A stretch of DNA of 64,000 bases, taken from Nymphaea colorata (lineage: Eukaryota > Streptophyta > Magnoliopsida > Nymphaeales > Nymphaeaceae). Positions 49,301-56,959 of the stretch are shown in pieces. The position numbers were made by a program, and so were the translations under genes. The DNA lies in the NCBI RefSeq assembly GCF_008831285.2, contig NC_045144.1, positions 11,635,672 through 11,699,671 on the forward strand. The letters are read 5' to 3'. Position 1 is the first letter of the stretch, and every line of letters starts with the position of its first letter. Under the pieces are notes generated by a model, which saw only the letters and a list, made by a program, of their open reading frames with translations, searched no databases and was not told the origin of the DNA.

Positions 49301-52300
49301 AGTTTGTATACTGGAAGGCTCAGAATGAAGGTAGGTTCTGGTAGTGACTTAAAGCCCAGATGGAGCTTCATCAATTTTCAGTCTCAGCCACATTAGCTGC
49401 AAAAATTTAAACTGTTTAGTGTTTAGTCAAACAAGACATATAATAGTGTTTCTCTCATCACAGCAACAAGCTAATTTTTAGTTTTGCCTCGTTATGTATT
49501 GTTATATCTTTCCCAGGTTCTTATATGTGAGGTTCGATGGTTTCTCTCAACACTATGTCAAGAATTTAAAAAATTAATCATTTAAAAAAGTTATGAGATT
49601 TTGAGTCTTGTACTAATTTTATTAGAAAAACATGGATAAAAATTCAAAAATAGATATTAAAACGTTAAAATAAACAATGAAGAATTTAAAATATACTAAA
49701 CAATTGTCAAAAAAATGTGATAACTTCATTTTGGAAATTTTTAAAAAATATTAGAACTTTTTCATGTTTTTCCCTTACTTTTCCATTTTTAACATGATAT
49801 TTTGAGAGAAAGATGATATTTGTGACAATGATTGAAGATACACCAAAGCTTTTAAATTTGAATCTACAGTAAAGGCTAGCAGGATATGTCCATTAACTAG
49901 TCAAAACTCAAATATTTGGAGCCTTGTTCATCTCATGAACCTCAAATAGAAGATGGATATATCATCTCTACATTGAGTGTTTTACAGGAACACATAATTC
50001 CAGCATTTGGCTTCATCTACTAAGCTGCTGATTGAAACCTTATACTGCACCTAAGATTTTCCCCAATTCTCACTTTCAAATATCCAGAGTGGTTAGATAT
50101 TTATCCTTTTGGTAATCCAATACCAGCTAAGAGAGGAAATACTCTGTGGCAGAATTTCCTACACCTACACCACGTTTGTATTTGTTGCTTCACAATATGG
50201 TACAAGACTTTATCGAAAGTACCCACATTGTCTTCAAGCCACCTTTTCCATTATTTCTGTTGCACCCCTTGGGATGCAACAAAAATCCTGATACAGAATG
50301 ATGCTGCATTCCGTAGCGTCACAGAGACCATGTCCCACCCTCTCAAACACATCCTTAATCTGACAATCGATAGAAAGGTGTAGTTTCATTTCTGGATTTG
50401 TTCATCAAATGACTTGTGAAAAATTGTAACAAATAGATGTGAACAGACACTTGTTTCCACGGAACCAGAGTACTGGTCCTGCAAACTTGTATAGACAATT
50501 GCTGATACATCAACGTACACCAATATCTTATTAGATCAACCTGGAAGCATGACCTTCATTTCTGATATCCTAATCTAAGCCTGTGATCTCTTCCCTTCTT
50601 TAAATCTTCCCTTTATTAGTTACTTTCTTCAAGAGACATAACAAAATATCCTTGGACTTGCTCAGCATTATTCTTTGCTTCCTTCCTATTCAATCTGCAT
50701 CTAAATCAAGATTTTTCTTGTTTAATAACCCCAAATTTTTCTAAAAGACTAGGCACTTTTATCAAAACACAAAACGCTATTTTTGGATCCAAATTAGATC
50801 CAAAACCCAAGTTCAAATCCAAATCAAGCATTTTAGACTCATTTGCCCCTCCTTTTTACAAAGAACCTCATTTTAGAGGGTGATTTTGGTCTTTTTGGTG
50901 GGCAAGACTCATTTGCCCCTCCTTTTGACAAAGAACTTCCTTTTAGAGGGCGATTTTGATCTTTTTAGTGGTCATGACTCATTTGCCCTTCCTTTTGACA
51001 AAGAACCTCCTTTTAGAGGGCAATTTTCGTCTTTTTAGTGGGCAAGACCCATTTGCCCCTCATTTTGACAAAAAGTCTCCTTTTAGAGGGCGATTTTAGT
51101 TTTTTTTATGGGCAATACTCATTTACTCCTCCTTTTGACAAAAAATCTCCTTTTAGAGGGCGATTTTAGTCTTTTGGGTGGACAAAGGCCCAACTCATTT
51201 TAAAAAATATATATATTTTTATAAGCCTAATGGCCAATCATACCCATTTTCAAACCATTTCTTTTTCAAAATAATTCAAAATTATGAGAAATTCGGATGA
51301 AAATGGGGTGAAATTAAAAAAAATTCAAATTTTGGGTTTTTGGCTCCAAAATCTCTATAAATACCCCCCACTTCCCACTCTCTTGGGCAAGAGTAGTCAT
51401 TGGGAGAAACCCTATATTATTCTCACTTGAAAACTTAGGGTTTCTCTTGAGGTCTTTCTCTCTCCCTCTTCCTCTTTCCATTTCTCTTCTTCTCCAACTT
51501 GGAGCAAGTTACAACCCTCTTGGAGGCATCATCTTGGAGCTTCACTCAAGATAATCTTCAAGCTAAGGTGTTCATTTTCTCTAAGTCTTTCTCATTTAGA
51601 GGTATGTAATCCAAACCTCACTCCATTCTTTATTTTCTTTCCTCTCTTCTTCATCTCCCCATGGCCATATGAGATAGCTCTCACTCTCTATTTTAGAGTC
51701 AAGAGGCTATACTCGAGAGCACCGGGAGCATGAGAAGATGAGATAATATTTCATTCTACGATTAAATCATGTTATTCATTTTCTCAAATATAATCTTGTT
51801 GTTGTTGCTCTTTCGTTTCTTGAATATAGACTTTTTTTGCTTTCCTCATTTTCTTTTCATCTTCCTCTCCCCATAGCCAAATGAGATAGCACTCAATCTC
51901 TTTTTTAGAGACAAGAGACTATGCTCAAGTGCACCGGGAGTATAGAAAGATGAGATGATCTTTCATTTCATAGTTACTTTATGTCTTTCCTTCTAGTTGA
52001 ATCTTTCTCTTTCCATCTCTCTCTCTCTCTCTCTCTCTTTTCTTCCTTGAATATTGTCTATATATTATCTATGCATAATTGTTTGGTTTTCCATTTATAT
52101 ATGAATGTATGGTGGGAATGAGAGTGTGGTTTAGGGGATTCTTTATCTTCATATTGATTTTTGAGGTTGAGACTTGTTCAACATGGGGAAACCCTCACGA
52201 ATATGTACATGTTAATATGCATTTGCATGACATTTCGAGTTAGTTTCCTTTTAATCTCTGTAACACGGGTACGGCTCCAAAGGAGGAGTACCCGTCCGGT

Positions 52301-53283
52301 ACCGGTACGACGCCGGTACGGGTACGGGTACGGCACCCGGTACGGCAATTTGGTGCGTTCACCGTTCCGGGTACGGTCAACGCATCGGAGGCCGTATCCG
52401 TCCATTTTTGGACACGGTCAAAGTTGACCGAGTCCAAATATGCCTGTTTTTTTATTTTAACGATTATTTGATTTTATCTTTTAACATTATTTTAACGTTA
52501 AAAAACCTTAAGTTTGAAACCCTTTTCCGTTTTTCGTTTTACGTTTTCTCCTCTTCGAGTCTCCGGCGACGGCAGCGGCAGGGAAGGCAGGGTCCTCTCC
52601 GGCGACGGCAGCAGCGAAACAAAGGTGACATCAGCGGCGGAACAGCAGGGCGACGGCAACCGCGACGGCAGCGGCGACGGCAATGGCGACTGCGAGGGTA
52701 TTTTTCATTTTTTTTCATTTTCCACCCCTGCCTTCACCGCCGACGACGACCGGCAACAACAGTCGTCGATCTTGAGATGACAGTCGAGTTATTGCCGGCA
52801 GCGGACCATACCGGCGACGGCAGTCAAGTTATTTCCGTTTGCGTCTGTTTTTTGTGTTCTATTTTCCAAGTGTTTCATCGGAGATATGCATCGACTGTCA
52901 GAAATATGCATCTCTGTTTGTGTTTGTGTTCCCTTTATTTGACCTCTTAATCAGAAAACGACGGCGACAGCAAGTTCTGAGATATATTGTTTCGTGATCA
53001 TCTTTGCGTCTGTTTTTTGTGTTCTATTTTCCAAGTGTTTCGTCGGAGATATGCATCGACTGTCAGAAATATGCATCTCTGTTTGTGTTTGTGTTCCCTT
53101 TATGTGACCTCTTAATCAGAAAACGACGGGCGACGGCAGGTTCTGAGATATATTGTTTCGTGATCATCTCTACGTCTTCCCTAGTTATTGCTGAGATATA
53201 TTGTTTTTTGGACCATGATTTTATTTTGTTTGCAATTTTCTGATATATATGTGTGAATATGTTATTTTGTTTGAAATTTTTTG

Positions 53284-53315
<32 letters not shown>

Positions 53316-56017
53316 ATATATATATGCCCGTGTGTGTACGACCGTACCCCCGTACCCAAATTTTTTGAAAATGGTCCGTACCCGTACCTGTACCCATGTG
53401 ACATAGCTTTTAATCATCCCATTAGGAACCCTAATGAAGGTCTTATTGTATAATTTGTTTTCTTCCATACCCAACGGTGGAAAAAATATATCTCTTGTGG
53501 CAAACTAAATCATAACATTCTATGTTTTTATATAAATCATATTTTTCAAAACATTTTCAAAAGAAATCTCTCTAGTGCGGCCTTGGAGACTTAGCTTAAG
53601 CTCTTGTATGAGTCCAAGCTCCCTTTCAGCCTATATCAAAATTTGAAGTCGGCTATTTCCAAATCATTTCTTGATTTTCATATTCATAAAAACGTATGTG
53701 TAGATACATGTTATATACGTTTGCGTGCACATGAATATCTTTCTTTATTGTTTCTCTTTTTATGATTTAACATACTTTTATAAACTCTCGTATATGTGTA
53801 TATATATATATATATATAGTGTATTCCATTTTAAAATCTCTCTTTCTCTTTCTAAAATGATCTTCTCTTCTCTACTTGATATAAACATCATTTTCATAAG
53901 CTTTCATATATGTATACAAATAGATATCTTTCTTTTTCAAAACATGTGATTTTATGATTTTTAAGATCTTTTTCTTTCTCTACATCCCTCTTGAGATGTA
54001 GTCCTGCATCTTTTATATTCTTTCAATATCTTACCATTTAAGATTTTAATTTTTCATTTGCCGACTTCATCAAGACCACAAACCAAGTAATGACCCAATA
54101 TTGGATTCATGATTGATGGTCTACAACCCCAATCCATTTTCAAAAACTTTTCCTTCATATATATGATATTTACAAAAAACAAAAATCTTATATGTATGTT
54201 GTAGTAGGAATGCCTTTAAATGTATGTTGTGGCAGGAATGTTTTGCTTTCTTTCAATCATATAGGATCAATGCATCCATGCATTCACCTCCACTTAATAT
54301 CACAAGTAAGCACAATCACATCTCTAAAAAAACTTAAGCAAGATGAGATGGAACTCTAACTAGATGGTAACCGAATTAGAGCAAAATCTCAAACCTACTT
54401 AATGTCTCAAGAGAACACTAAAGTGATTTCAAAATGATTTTTCAAGCTTTCCAAATGATATTCATAAGGATTTTCCGATTCTAGTTTTTCTTAAAATATT
54501 TCACATTCTCAAGCAACTCTTCAAAAACTCTTCCAAAAGTTTGAAACATCAAACTTTCAATATTTTTCTACAGCGCATATAGAATCAAAAAGATGTTTAA
54601 AGTTAAAACGAAATGCATCAATGATAAACATAACCCTTGGGTTGATTACCCCCGGTAAAGGCGCCGGGAACGGTCGACCTTTGTACCGACAGGCGAGTCT
54701 CTTCCTTTCCTATTTCAAAACAAAAACCTCATTTTTCTGGAGCACTCCAAAACCAACCAAAAATTTTGTGATGCAAACACCATCACGACACTAATGGGCC
54801 TATGATCTCTTCTCCTTCAATCTTCTCTCTATTAGTCGCTTTCTTCAAGAGACTTGATAAAAAATCCTTGAACATGCATTCTTTGCTTCCTTCATTTCCA
54901 ATCTCCATCTAAAATAAAAGTTTTTTTTTCTTGTTCACCATGCCATATTCTTTTGTTCTTTTAAAATTTTAAAAACTATTTTGACCCATCATCAATTTTA
55001 TGAAATTAGTAGAAAACATATAATTTTGTACTTTTTCTTTGTTCTTCATATCTGGTAGGTATAGTTCATGGATTTTCTATATGAGTGATCATATCAGATT
55101 TTAACATTTTGCACAAAACATACCAATTGGAGGAAGAGTAGAACAAGAGTAGAACAACCTGTTTAAGGAATAATAGTCTTATCTTTTGAATTTGTAAGCA
55201 GCCAGTTTAACCACTATATATGATGACTGCATTTATACATTAAATGAAGCTACCAGTAATTAACAAAATTATCTTTACCAAATTATAACAGAAAAATAGA
55301 TAACCGTCACTAAAACAACTGTACCCAGGAAAGTTAAGAATGACTCATGAAAAGGCACAGAACAAAAATGTTAAGCTAAGAAGTACTAACGGATTCTCCA
55401 CTAAAGTTCATGTAGGTTTGAGGCTTTGCAAGTAGAACTGGAACCTCCCCAATGGAACCTGCATTGACAATGCAACATAACAATGCACATCCACTGATTT
55501 CTAAACATAAGGAATTCTAACAAACAGAATTATTCATTTCTTACATAAAAGTATAAAGGAAATCAATAAAGAGAGTAGGAACGAGTTATGAAGAAAGATA
55601 TTGAGTATCTTATTTACAAATACATTGGAATACCTATGCCTATTAAGGCTTTTGACTGTATCGTATTCATGATAATGCCTTCCTCTTTCGAAATACGATC
55701 AATCATTTCGAACCCAACCTAGTTTTGCAATATCATCACAAAACTTGTTAACTTCCAAAGACCTAAACATGCTACATCATGATTGTATTTTGAAAGTACC
55801 ATTACAGTATTACACATACATTGTGTCTGGTGCCGTGATATTTGTTCCCTGGGTTTCCTAGTCCAACAACAAGCCATGGTGTATACTCCAATTTCTCTCC
55901 ATCTTTGCCTGTTGAGCTAGCTGTTACTCTCCGCAGAATGGGAGATTGATGTTTTTGAAAAACGGTTCTCTGATCAAAAGGTACACATGCTCCAGGTACA
56001 GTAAGTGCCTGCAGCAT
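24189..56017 (-). CDS. PTH: Chloroplast-type peptidyl-tRNA hydrolase (CRS2/PTH family), 8 coding exons
   Basis: This enzyme family frees peptides from prematurely released peptidyl-tRNA. Some plant members (CRS2) act instead in chloroplast group II intron splicing. Exons on the minus strand: 56017-55820, 55718-55634, 55458-55391, 48927-48877, 48794-48721, 43844-43786, 43700-43624, 24305-24189. All introns are GT-AG. Lengths sum to 729 nt, 242 residues, with phases joining exactly. The catalytic set is present: GLGNPGNKYHGTRHNVG (Asn55, His65), KPQTYMNFSG (Met-Asn), VVYDEMSLP (Asp) and GGHGHHNGMKS (Asn). Residues 1-37 (MLQALTVPGACVPFDQRT...RRVTASS) look like a plastid transit peptide. The C-terminus RFNLVQKYKYHKV is typical of the plant family. 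A 5' UTR intron is likely. Introns hold most of the transposons in the window. Whether it is a PTH or CRS2 orthologue needs a tree. Confidence 0.92.
25425..25667. repeat. Dispersed ~240-bp duplication, copy 1 (copy 2 at 28665-28890)
   Basis: Both copies share in the same order CCACTCCAAA, CATAAAAGATCTCA, AAGCACAAA.GCTTCAC, ACAAAGCT..CC/ACAAA and GCCATTGGCTAG. Copy 2 ends exactly where element C is inserted (GCTAG target site). In copy 1 the same site is empty and reads GGCTAGCTCC. Confidence 0.75.
25725..26015. repeat. 148-bp direct tandem duplication
   Basis: The unit starting TGATGCAAAGGG occurs at 25725 and 25873. Both copies contain GATCCAAGCAACGGACAATT, ATAAAGGGTC and CTATGCTATGGAATAAGAAT with few differences. 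Open frames across it (25667-26069) result from the repeat and show no domain. Confidence 0.8.
26249..27183 (+). mobile_element. GGTAC-rich MITE family, copy 1
   Basis: The left end TTATGTAACATGG and right end CCATGTGACATAG form degenerate inverted termini. GGTACC/GGTACGG words fill both subterminal regions in opposite orientation. It shares with copies 2 and 3 a subterminal hairpin, a ~22-bp palindrome ACTCGGTCAA..TTGACCGAGT (26391-26412), GCGACGGCAG-type repeats, and a TA/TG run followed by TTTTTTGAAAATGGTC and CGTACCC repeats. The flanks AATTTAGAC and ACTTTAGTA are a poor TSD, so this is probably the oldest copy. Confidence 0.75.
28665..28890. repeat. Dispersed ~240-bp duplication, copy 2
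   Basis: The partner of 25425-25667, lying directly left of element C. See that entry for the shared words. Confidence 0.7.
29144..29869 (+). other. Element C leader, CT/CCG-rich, no gag recognised
   Basis: Between the primer-binding site and the protease lies a CT- and GCTGCT-rich block. Its long frames (29168-29689 and 29308-29862) translate to Leu/Pro/Ser-rich sequence without a UBN2 core or zinc knuckle. Element C therefore seems to have lost or replaced gag. Confidence 0.6.
29870..31168 (+). pseudogene. Element C protease and integrase
   Basis: Frame 29870-30448 begins with WIIDSGTHHMTGDLKVF (protease DSG). It continues through HNARHVPHLPLNYLSVSKIT to RWHERLGHLPFGILRQLF and the second half of the zinc site (CDVCYLA). 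Frame 30436-30873 has IHSDVWGPSG, FRSDNAREY and NGVVERKNRQL, so the DDE residues are all present. Frame 30806-31168 continues with ISLPPRVFGCVCFIHNH-type sequence and FLGYSPTQKGYKC. Frame changes lie near 30430 and 30830. Confidence 0.88.
31333..32502 (+). pseudogene. Element C reverse transcriptase
   Basis: Frame 31333-31665 (DAMQEEMEALRRNMT) and frame 31696-32502 are the same frame, separated by one TGA at 31663-31665 where tryptophan is normal. The second part has GSKWVYTIKYKPDGSVESYK, LDVKNAFLNGDLEEDVYMRM, ALYGLKQSPRAWF and LLLVYVDDMIVTGDD (catalytic YVDD). It ends by a frameshift in LTLTRPN. Confidence 0.9.
32503..33119 (+). pseudogene. Element C RNase H
   Basis: [54 protein letters not shown] and RTKHVEIDRHFIRERI are the copia RNase H blocks, with catalytic Asp and Glu kept. 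A stop near 32620 separates this part from the MHAPTDAHLKAVDRILCYLK segment. Confidence 0.88.
34256..35609 (-). pseudogene. Element D1 reverse transcriptase and RNase H
   Basis: Frame 34767-35609 carries GSKWVYKLKYKPDGSIDRYK, LDVKNAFLHRILKEEVYMEQ, LYGLKQAYRSWFDR and LLIYVDDVVITGYV (YVDD). A frame change near 34790 leads to RNase H in 34256-34798: [60 protein letters not shown]. It ends at the purine tract. Confidence 0.9.
35582..36234 (-). pseudogene. Element D1 integrase remnant with core deletion
   Basis: The pre-integrase SIWHGRLAHCSQSFVRSLVA and SSCHIC are followed directly by the ETDLPMTLWTEAFHTAVHVI block. The DDE core present in D2 (about 40100-40500) is absent. A second deletion near 35660 joins FDESRLQDPKATSV to the CQTWQIV segment. 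Confidence 0.85.
36235..37553 (-). pseudogene. Element D1 Gag C-terminal part, zinc knuckle and protease
   Basis: This frame stays open for over 400 codons. It contains YEVWLAHDQSLVAYITSTLS, EARFLQLRRQFQDIKSETRT, a CX2CX4HX4C knuckle (CFYCNKRGHVKSEC) and protease WYVDSGAAAHVTGD. Its apparent start in the D2 LTR is an artefact of the insertion. The true N-terminus (MDQPTPSLLSSSFLSQLISQ) lies beyond D2 at 42545-42670. Confidence 0.88.
37824..38558 (-). pseudogene. Element D2 end of RT and RNase H
   Basis: A decayed frame in 38160-38558 (FTYIRPNIV-type block, YTDADWAGDPDD then a stop) is followed by 37824-38156 with EASWLRHLLGELNLPIVRSS, LLCDNQSAIKIAFNPILHNR and TKHIEIDQHFIRQKVEEAEI, ending at the LTR. 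Confidence 0.85.
38559..40334 (-). pseudogene. Element D2 integrase core and reverse transcriptase (591-codon frame)
   Basis: This is the longest open frame in the window. Integrase: VHFQCHGSGEFISNEF, where the usual SDGGGEF is CHGSGEF so the second catalytic Asp is His; HTPQQNGIAERKHRHIVESA keeps the Glu. Then WTEAFHTAVHVINRLPLALL and FGCVCYVHVDVSLRNKF. RT: GSKWVYKLKYKPDGSIDRYK, LDVKNAFLHGILKEEVYMEQ and TTWLLIYVDDIVIIGNS (YVDD). It ends at a stop replacing Leu in NTKLTA. Confidence 0.9.
40353..41346 (-). pseudogene. Element D2 zinc knuckle, protease and pre-integrase
   Basis: Stops at 41260-41262 and 41125-41127 flank the knuckle region. The protease GEWYVDSGAAAHVTGDAG is read in 40831-41025. 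About 90-100 bp present in D1 (about 36420-36510) is missing here. SIWHGRLAHCSQSFVRNLVV and SSCHICKSHALPFQL (zinc site) and YSDVWGPAPVP (first catalytic Asp) lie in 40353-40847, which ends in DSYS plus a stop. Confidence 0.85.
41347..42048 (-). pseudogene. Element D2 Gag, truncated by a CAG-to-TAG stop
   Basis: The ATG at 42048 (MDQPTPSLLSSSFLSQLISQ) is chosen over the upstream in-frame ATG at 42123 because D1 starts at the equivalent place. The UBN2-like Gag core is intact. The frame ends at 41349-41347 where D1 has a glutamine codon. The zinc knuckle and protease follow at 40831-41230 after two more glutamine-to-stop changes. Confidence 0.88.
42545..42670 (-). pseudogene. Element D1 Gag N-terminus, separated by D2
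   Basis: It begins at ATG 42670-42668 with MDQPTPSLLSSSFLSQLI, the same start as D2 Gag. It is cut at the TCTAT target site of D2. Confidence 0.8.
42671..42911 (-). other. Element D1 untranslated leader with ATTAGGGC repeats
   Basis: The leader between primer-binding site and gag ATG repeats ATTAGGGCAAA-type words about ten times. D2 has the same leader at 42049-42256. It is non-coding. Confidence 0.7.
43624..43700 (-). CDS. PTH: PTH coding exon 7
   Basis: Acceptor TTTCAG, donor CAG/GTAGAAG. It encodes (G)VGNPPGTMDVKAFLLQKFGA then EEREQ. Confidence 0.9.
43786..43844 (-). CDS. PTH: PTH coding exon 6
   Basis: Acceptor TTACAG, donor ATAG/GTTGGTC. It completes Gly and encodes MKSVMEHLDGCRQFPRLCI plus one base of the next Gly codon. 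Confidence 0.9.
45274..47391. mobile_element. hAT-like non-autonomous element with nested MITE, in PTH intron 5
   Basis: The terminal inverted repeats are CAATGTTGTA...TACAACATTG. CTTAGATC is duplicated at 45266-45273 and 47392-47399 (8 bp). The subterminal regions are filled with ATCGTAACG/CGTACGATAC words in inverted arrangement (45285-45358 and 47235-47385). Without the nested MITE and its TSD the element would be about 917 bp. It has no transposase. An 8-bp TSD and CAATG start fit hAT. Confidence 0.85.
45359..46550 (+). mobile_element. GGTAC-rich MITE family, copy 2 (1192 bp)
   Basis: The ends TATGTCACACG and TGTGACATAG are inverted, and ATCGTAACC is duplicated at 45350-45358 and 46551-46559 (9 bp). 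The left subterminal hairpin GTACTCCTC/GAGGAGTAC (about 45370-45394) is followed by GGTACGGGTACC repeats. The palindrome is at 45515-45536. The interior has GGCGACGG words and AAACCCTAAAACCC. The right part has two TA/TG runs and ends in CCGTACCC repeats. Frames inside (for example 45649-45951) are low-complexity. A 9-bp TSD suggests a Mutator-type mobiliser. Confidence 0.85.
48180..48565 (-). mobile_element. Solo LTR (386 bp) in PTH intron 5
   Basis: It starts TGTAAGAAATTC and ends TAGTTTAACA, with ATATT directly on both sides (48175-48179 and 48566-48570). The minus strand has a GATTATAAATAGAGG TATA box, so it is oriented minus. The interior contains three to four diverged copies of a ~55-bp unit (GAATCNTAGGAGACTTCACA...ACAAGGA.ATTAA). 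No internal retrotransposon sequence remains. It is unlike the LTRs of A-E. Confidence 0.75.
48721..48794 (-). CDS. PTH: PTH coding exon 5
   Basis: Acceptor TGCTAG, donor ATGG/GTGAGTC. It encodes VYDEMSLPNGVMRLQPKGGH then GHHNG, with the active-site Asp and Asn. Confidence 0.9.
48877..48927 (-). CDS. PTH: PTH coding exon 4
   Basis: Acceptor TGAAG, donor GTG/GTACAG. It encodes 17 residues, VGPLAAYYQVPMRHILV, the usual continuation of SGES in this family. Confidence 0.9.
50569..50722. repeat. 150-bp direct repeat, copy 1 (copy 2 at about 54791-54925)
   Basis: Both copies run CTAAT...CCTRTGATCTCTTC...TATTAGT.(A/G)CTTTCTTCAAGAGAC...ATTCTTTGCTTCCTTC...CATCTAAA...TTCTTGTT in order, roughly three-quarters identical by eye. 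They bracket the 50.7-54.8 kb block. Confidence 0.65.
50836..51185. repeat. Five tandem copies of a 70-bp unit
   Basis: Units begin at 50836, 50906, 50976, 51046 and 51116, each close to GACTCATTTGCCCCTCC, then TTTTGACAAAGAACCTCC, TTTTAGAGGGCGATTTT and CTTTTTAGTGGGCAA. Spacing is exactly 70 bp throughout. They lie about 170 bp upstream of a TATA-like sequence (CTCTATAAATACC, about 51353-51365), as subrepeats often do in LTR U3 regions. Confidence 0.9.
52257..53406 (+). mobile_element. GGTAC-rich MITE family, copy 3 (1150 bp)
   Basis: The ends TCTGTAACACGG and ATGTGACATAG are inverted, and CTTTTAATC is duplicated at 52248-52256 and 53407-53415 (9 bp). GGTACCGGTACG words lie on the left and CCGTACCC on the right. 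The palindrome is at 52412-52433 (one arm base differs). GCGACGGCAG repeats lie at 52565-52690. An internal direct duplication (TTTGCGTCTGTTTTTTGTGT...) is at about 52837 and 53003. Frames such as 52408-52950 are compositional. Confidence 0.85.
55391..55458 (-). CDS. PTH: PTH coding exon 3
   Basis: Acceptor ATGCAG, donor ATCC/GTTAGTA. It encodes GSIGEVPVLLAKPQTYMNFS then GES, including the Met-Asn pair of the active site. Confidence 0.9.
55634..55718 (-). CDS. PTH: PTH coding exon 2
   Basis: Acceptor ACTAG, donor ATAG/GTATTCC. It encodes VGFEMIDRISKEEGIIMNTI and QSKALIGI plus one base of the next Gly codon. Confidence 0.9.
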
Positions 56018-56030
56018 TTCCGTCAACGAC
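55820..56030 (-). CDS. PTH: PTH coding exon 1
   Basis: The acceptor is TTGCAG at 56031. The ATG is at 56017, because an in-frame upstream ATG (56065) lies inside the intron. It encodes 66 residues: a transit peptide followed by LVVGLGNPGNKYHGTRHN. Donor: AAT/GTATGTG. Confidence 0.9.
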
Positions 56031-56807
56031 CTGCAAGGAAGAATGGCGTTGCATATCATCAGCACGAAGAGTATACGTGACTGGGCGAATCAGACGAACA
56101 TTAGCACGTCCGTATCAAACAGCGGAATCTTCAGATTCTACTATTTTTCACAGAAGCGAAAGGAAAAATCTCACTAAATCCAGCCCAGTTTAAATGGTTA
56201 GGAAAGATCGATAGCCATCCCATCCTTTGTTGTTCGAGGTAAACCAGAGAGAACTCTAAACTACACATGCCCCTGCAAATTATCTTTACTTTTATGTAAG
56301 CCTATGTGGCATGGATCTTCCACGCTCGGTTAATTTTGCATGAGTAGTTCAAGGGGTTCAGCAAGAGAACTTCAAAGCATTTTGCATCAGCTCATCACTG
56401 ACACAATTAAAAGATGAAATCAAAAGAAACAAATTATTCAATTGGGCAAACTATCTTAGAAGCCCTATCAAGGTTGAAGTATTTCCACAAACACTTCACA
56501 CGCATCCATATTTTCCAACTGCGTTCGAGGAACGAAATGGACGACCGCAACTTCCACATTCGGCAAGTAAACTCACGGTTGGAACTCCATTTGTTGGGCT
56601 GTAATTCTAGTAAAATGTGGAAAAAAAAAATAGAAGAAGAAGAAGAAAAAAAAAATGAGAATAAGAGAAATGGAGACCAAGACCCTTTTGCAACTTCTGG
56701 AAATACCATCGAGAGATGAGTTAATGAACAAAGTTTTCCATGAAAGAAGCAAGAAAGTACGCAACTGATACGTCCAATTGCTCGCCAAAGCTAAGGTGAT
56801 CACTTAC
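56031..56807 (-). other. PTH 5' UTR intron (probable)
   Basis: Donor GTAAGTG at 56807, acceptor TTGCAG at 56031. No coding region was recognised. Frames at 56414-56719 and 56434-56709 are A/T-rich read-through. Confidence 0.5.
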
Positions 56808-56895
56808 CAAACGATGGTCGACGAGTTCCTGGGATGGGCAAGAGGCAGAAGCTCACCGTAGAGACAGACTGAGAGGGAGGGAGGGAGAGGCTGTG
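56808..56895 (-). other. Probable PTH 5' UTR exon and promoter region
   Basis: On the minus strand a CT-rich leader (TCTCCCTCCCTCCCTCTCAG) ends in a strong donor, TTG/GTAAGTG, at 56808/56807. The first coding exon has a TTGCAG acceptor at 56031-56032. A TTAAATATCC sequence near 56906-56918 could serve as TATA box, placing the transcription start near 56885. No open frame starts upstream of the ATG at 56017 in the exon used. Confidence 0.5.
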
Positions 56896-56959
56896 ATGCG
56901 ACGTATTGGATATTTAAGTCCTTTGCTCGATTTACTTCTGGTGCTGATCCGGCTCAAAC

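Larger units (their letters stand above)
50723..54790 (+). mobile_element. Possible large LTR (solo or remnant, gypsy type) with MITE copy 3 inside
   Basis: The block has 70-bp subrepeats, then CTCTATAAATACC (about 51353), then a pyrimidine-rich leader. Near its end is GATTACCCCCGGTAAAGGCG then CCGGGAACGGTCGACC, similar to 2440-2560. Removing MITE copy 3 leaves about 2.9 kb. A 150-bp direct repeat flanks it. Canonical ends and a 5-bp TSD could not be fixed, so this call is tentative. Confidence 0.4.
48928..55390 (-). other. PTH intron 3 (6.46 kb) carrying repeats
   Basis: It contains MITE copy 3 (52257-53406), the 5 x 70-bp repeat (50836-51185), a TATA-like CTCTATAAATACC (about 51353-51365) and two direct copies of a 150-bp segment (about 50569-50722 and 54791-54925). 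I see no exon between these. Confidence 0.85.

Noticed and set aside
50836-51185. Regular 70-bp repeats as a CRISPR-like array
   Set aside because: The whole 70-bp unit is repeated with no unique spacers, and this is plant nuclear DNA.
56018-56065. Upstream in-frame ATG (56065) as PTH start
   Set aside because: A TTGCAG splice acceptor at 56031-56032 puts it inside the 5' UTR intron; the next ATG (56017) gives a plausible transit peptide.
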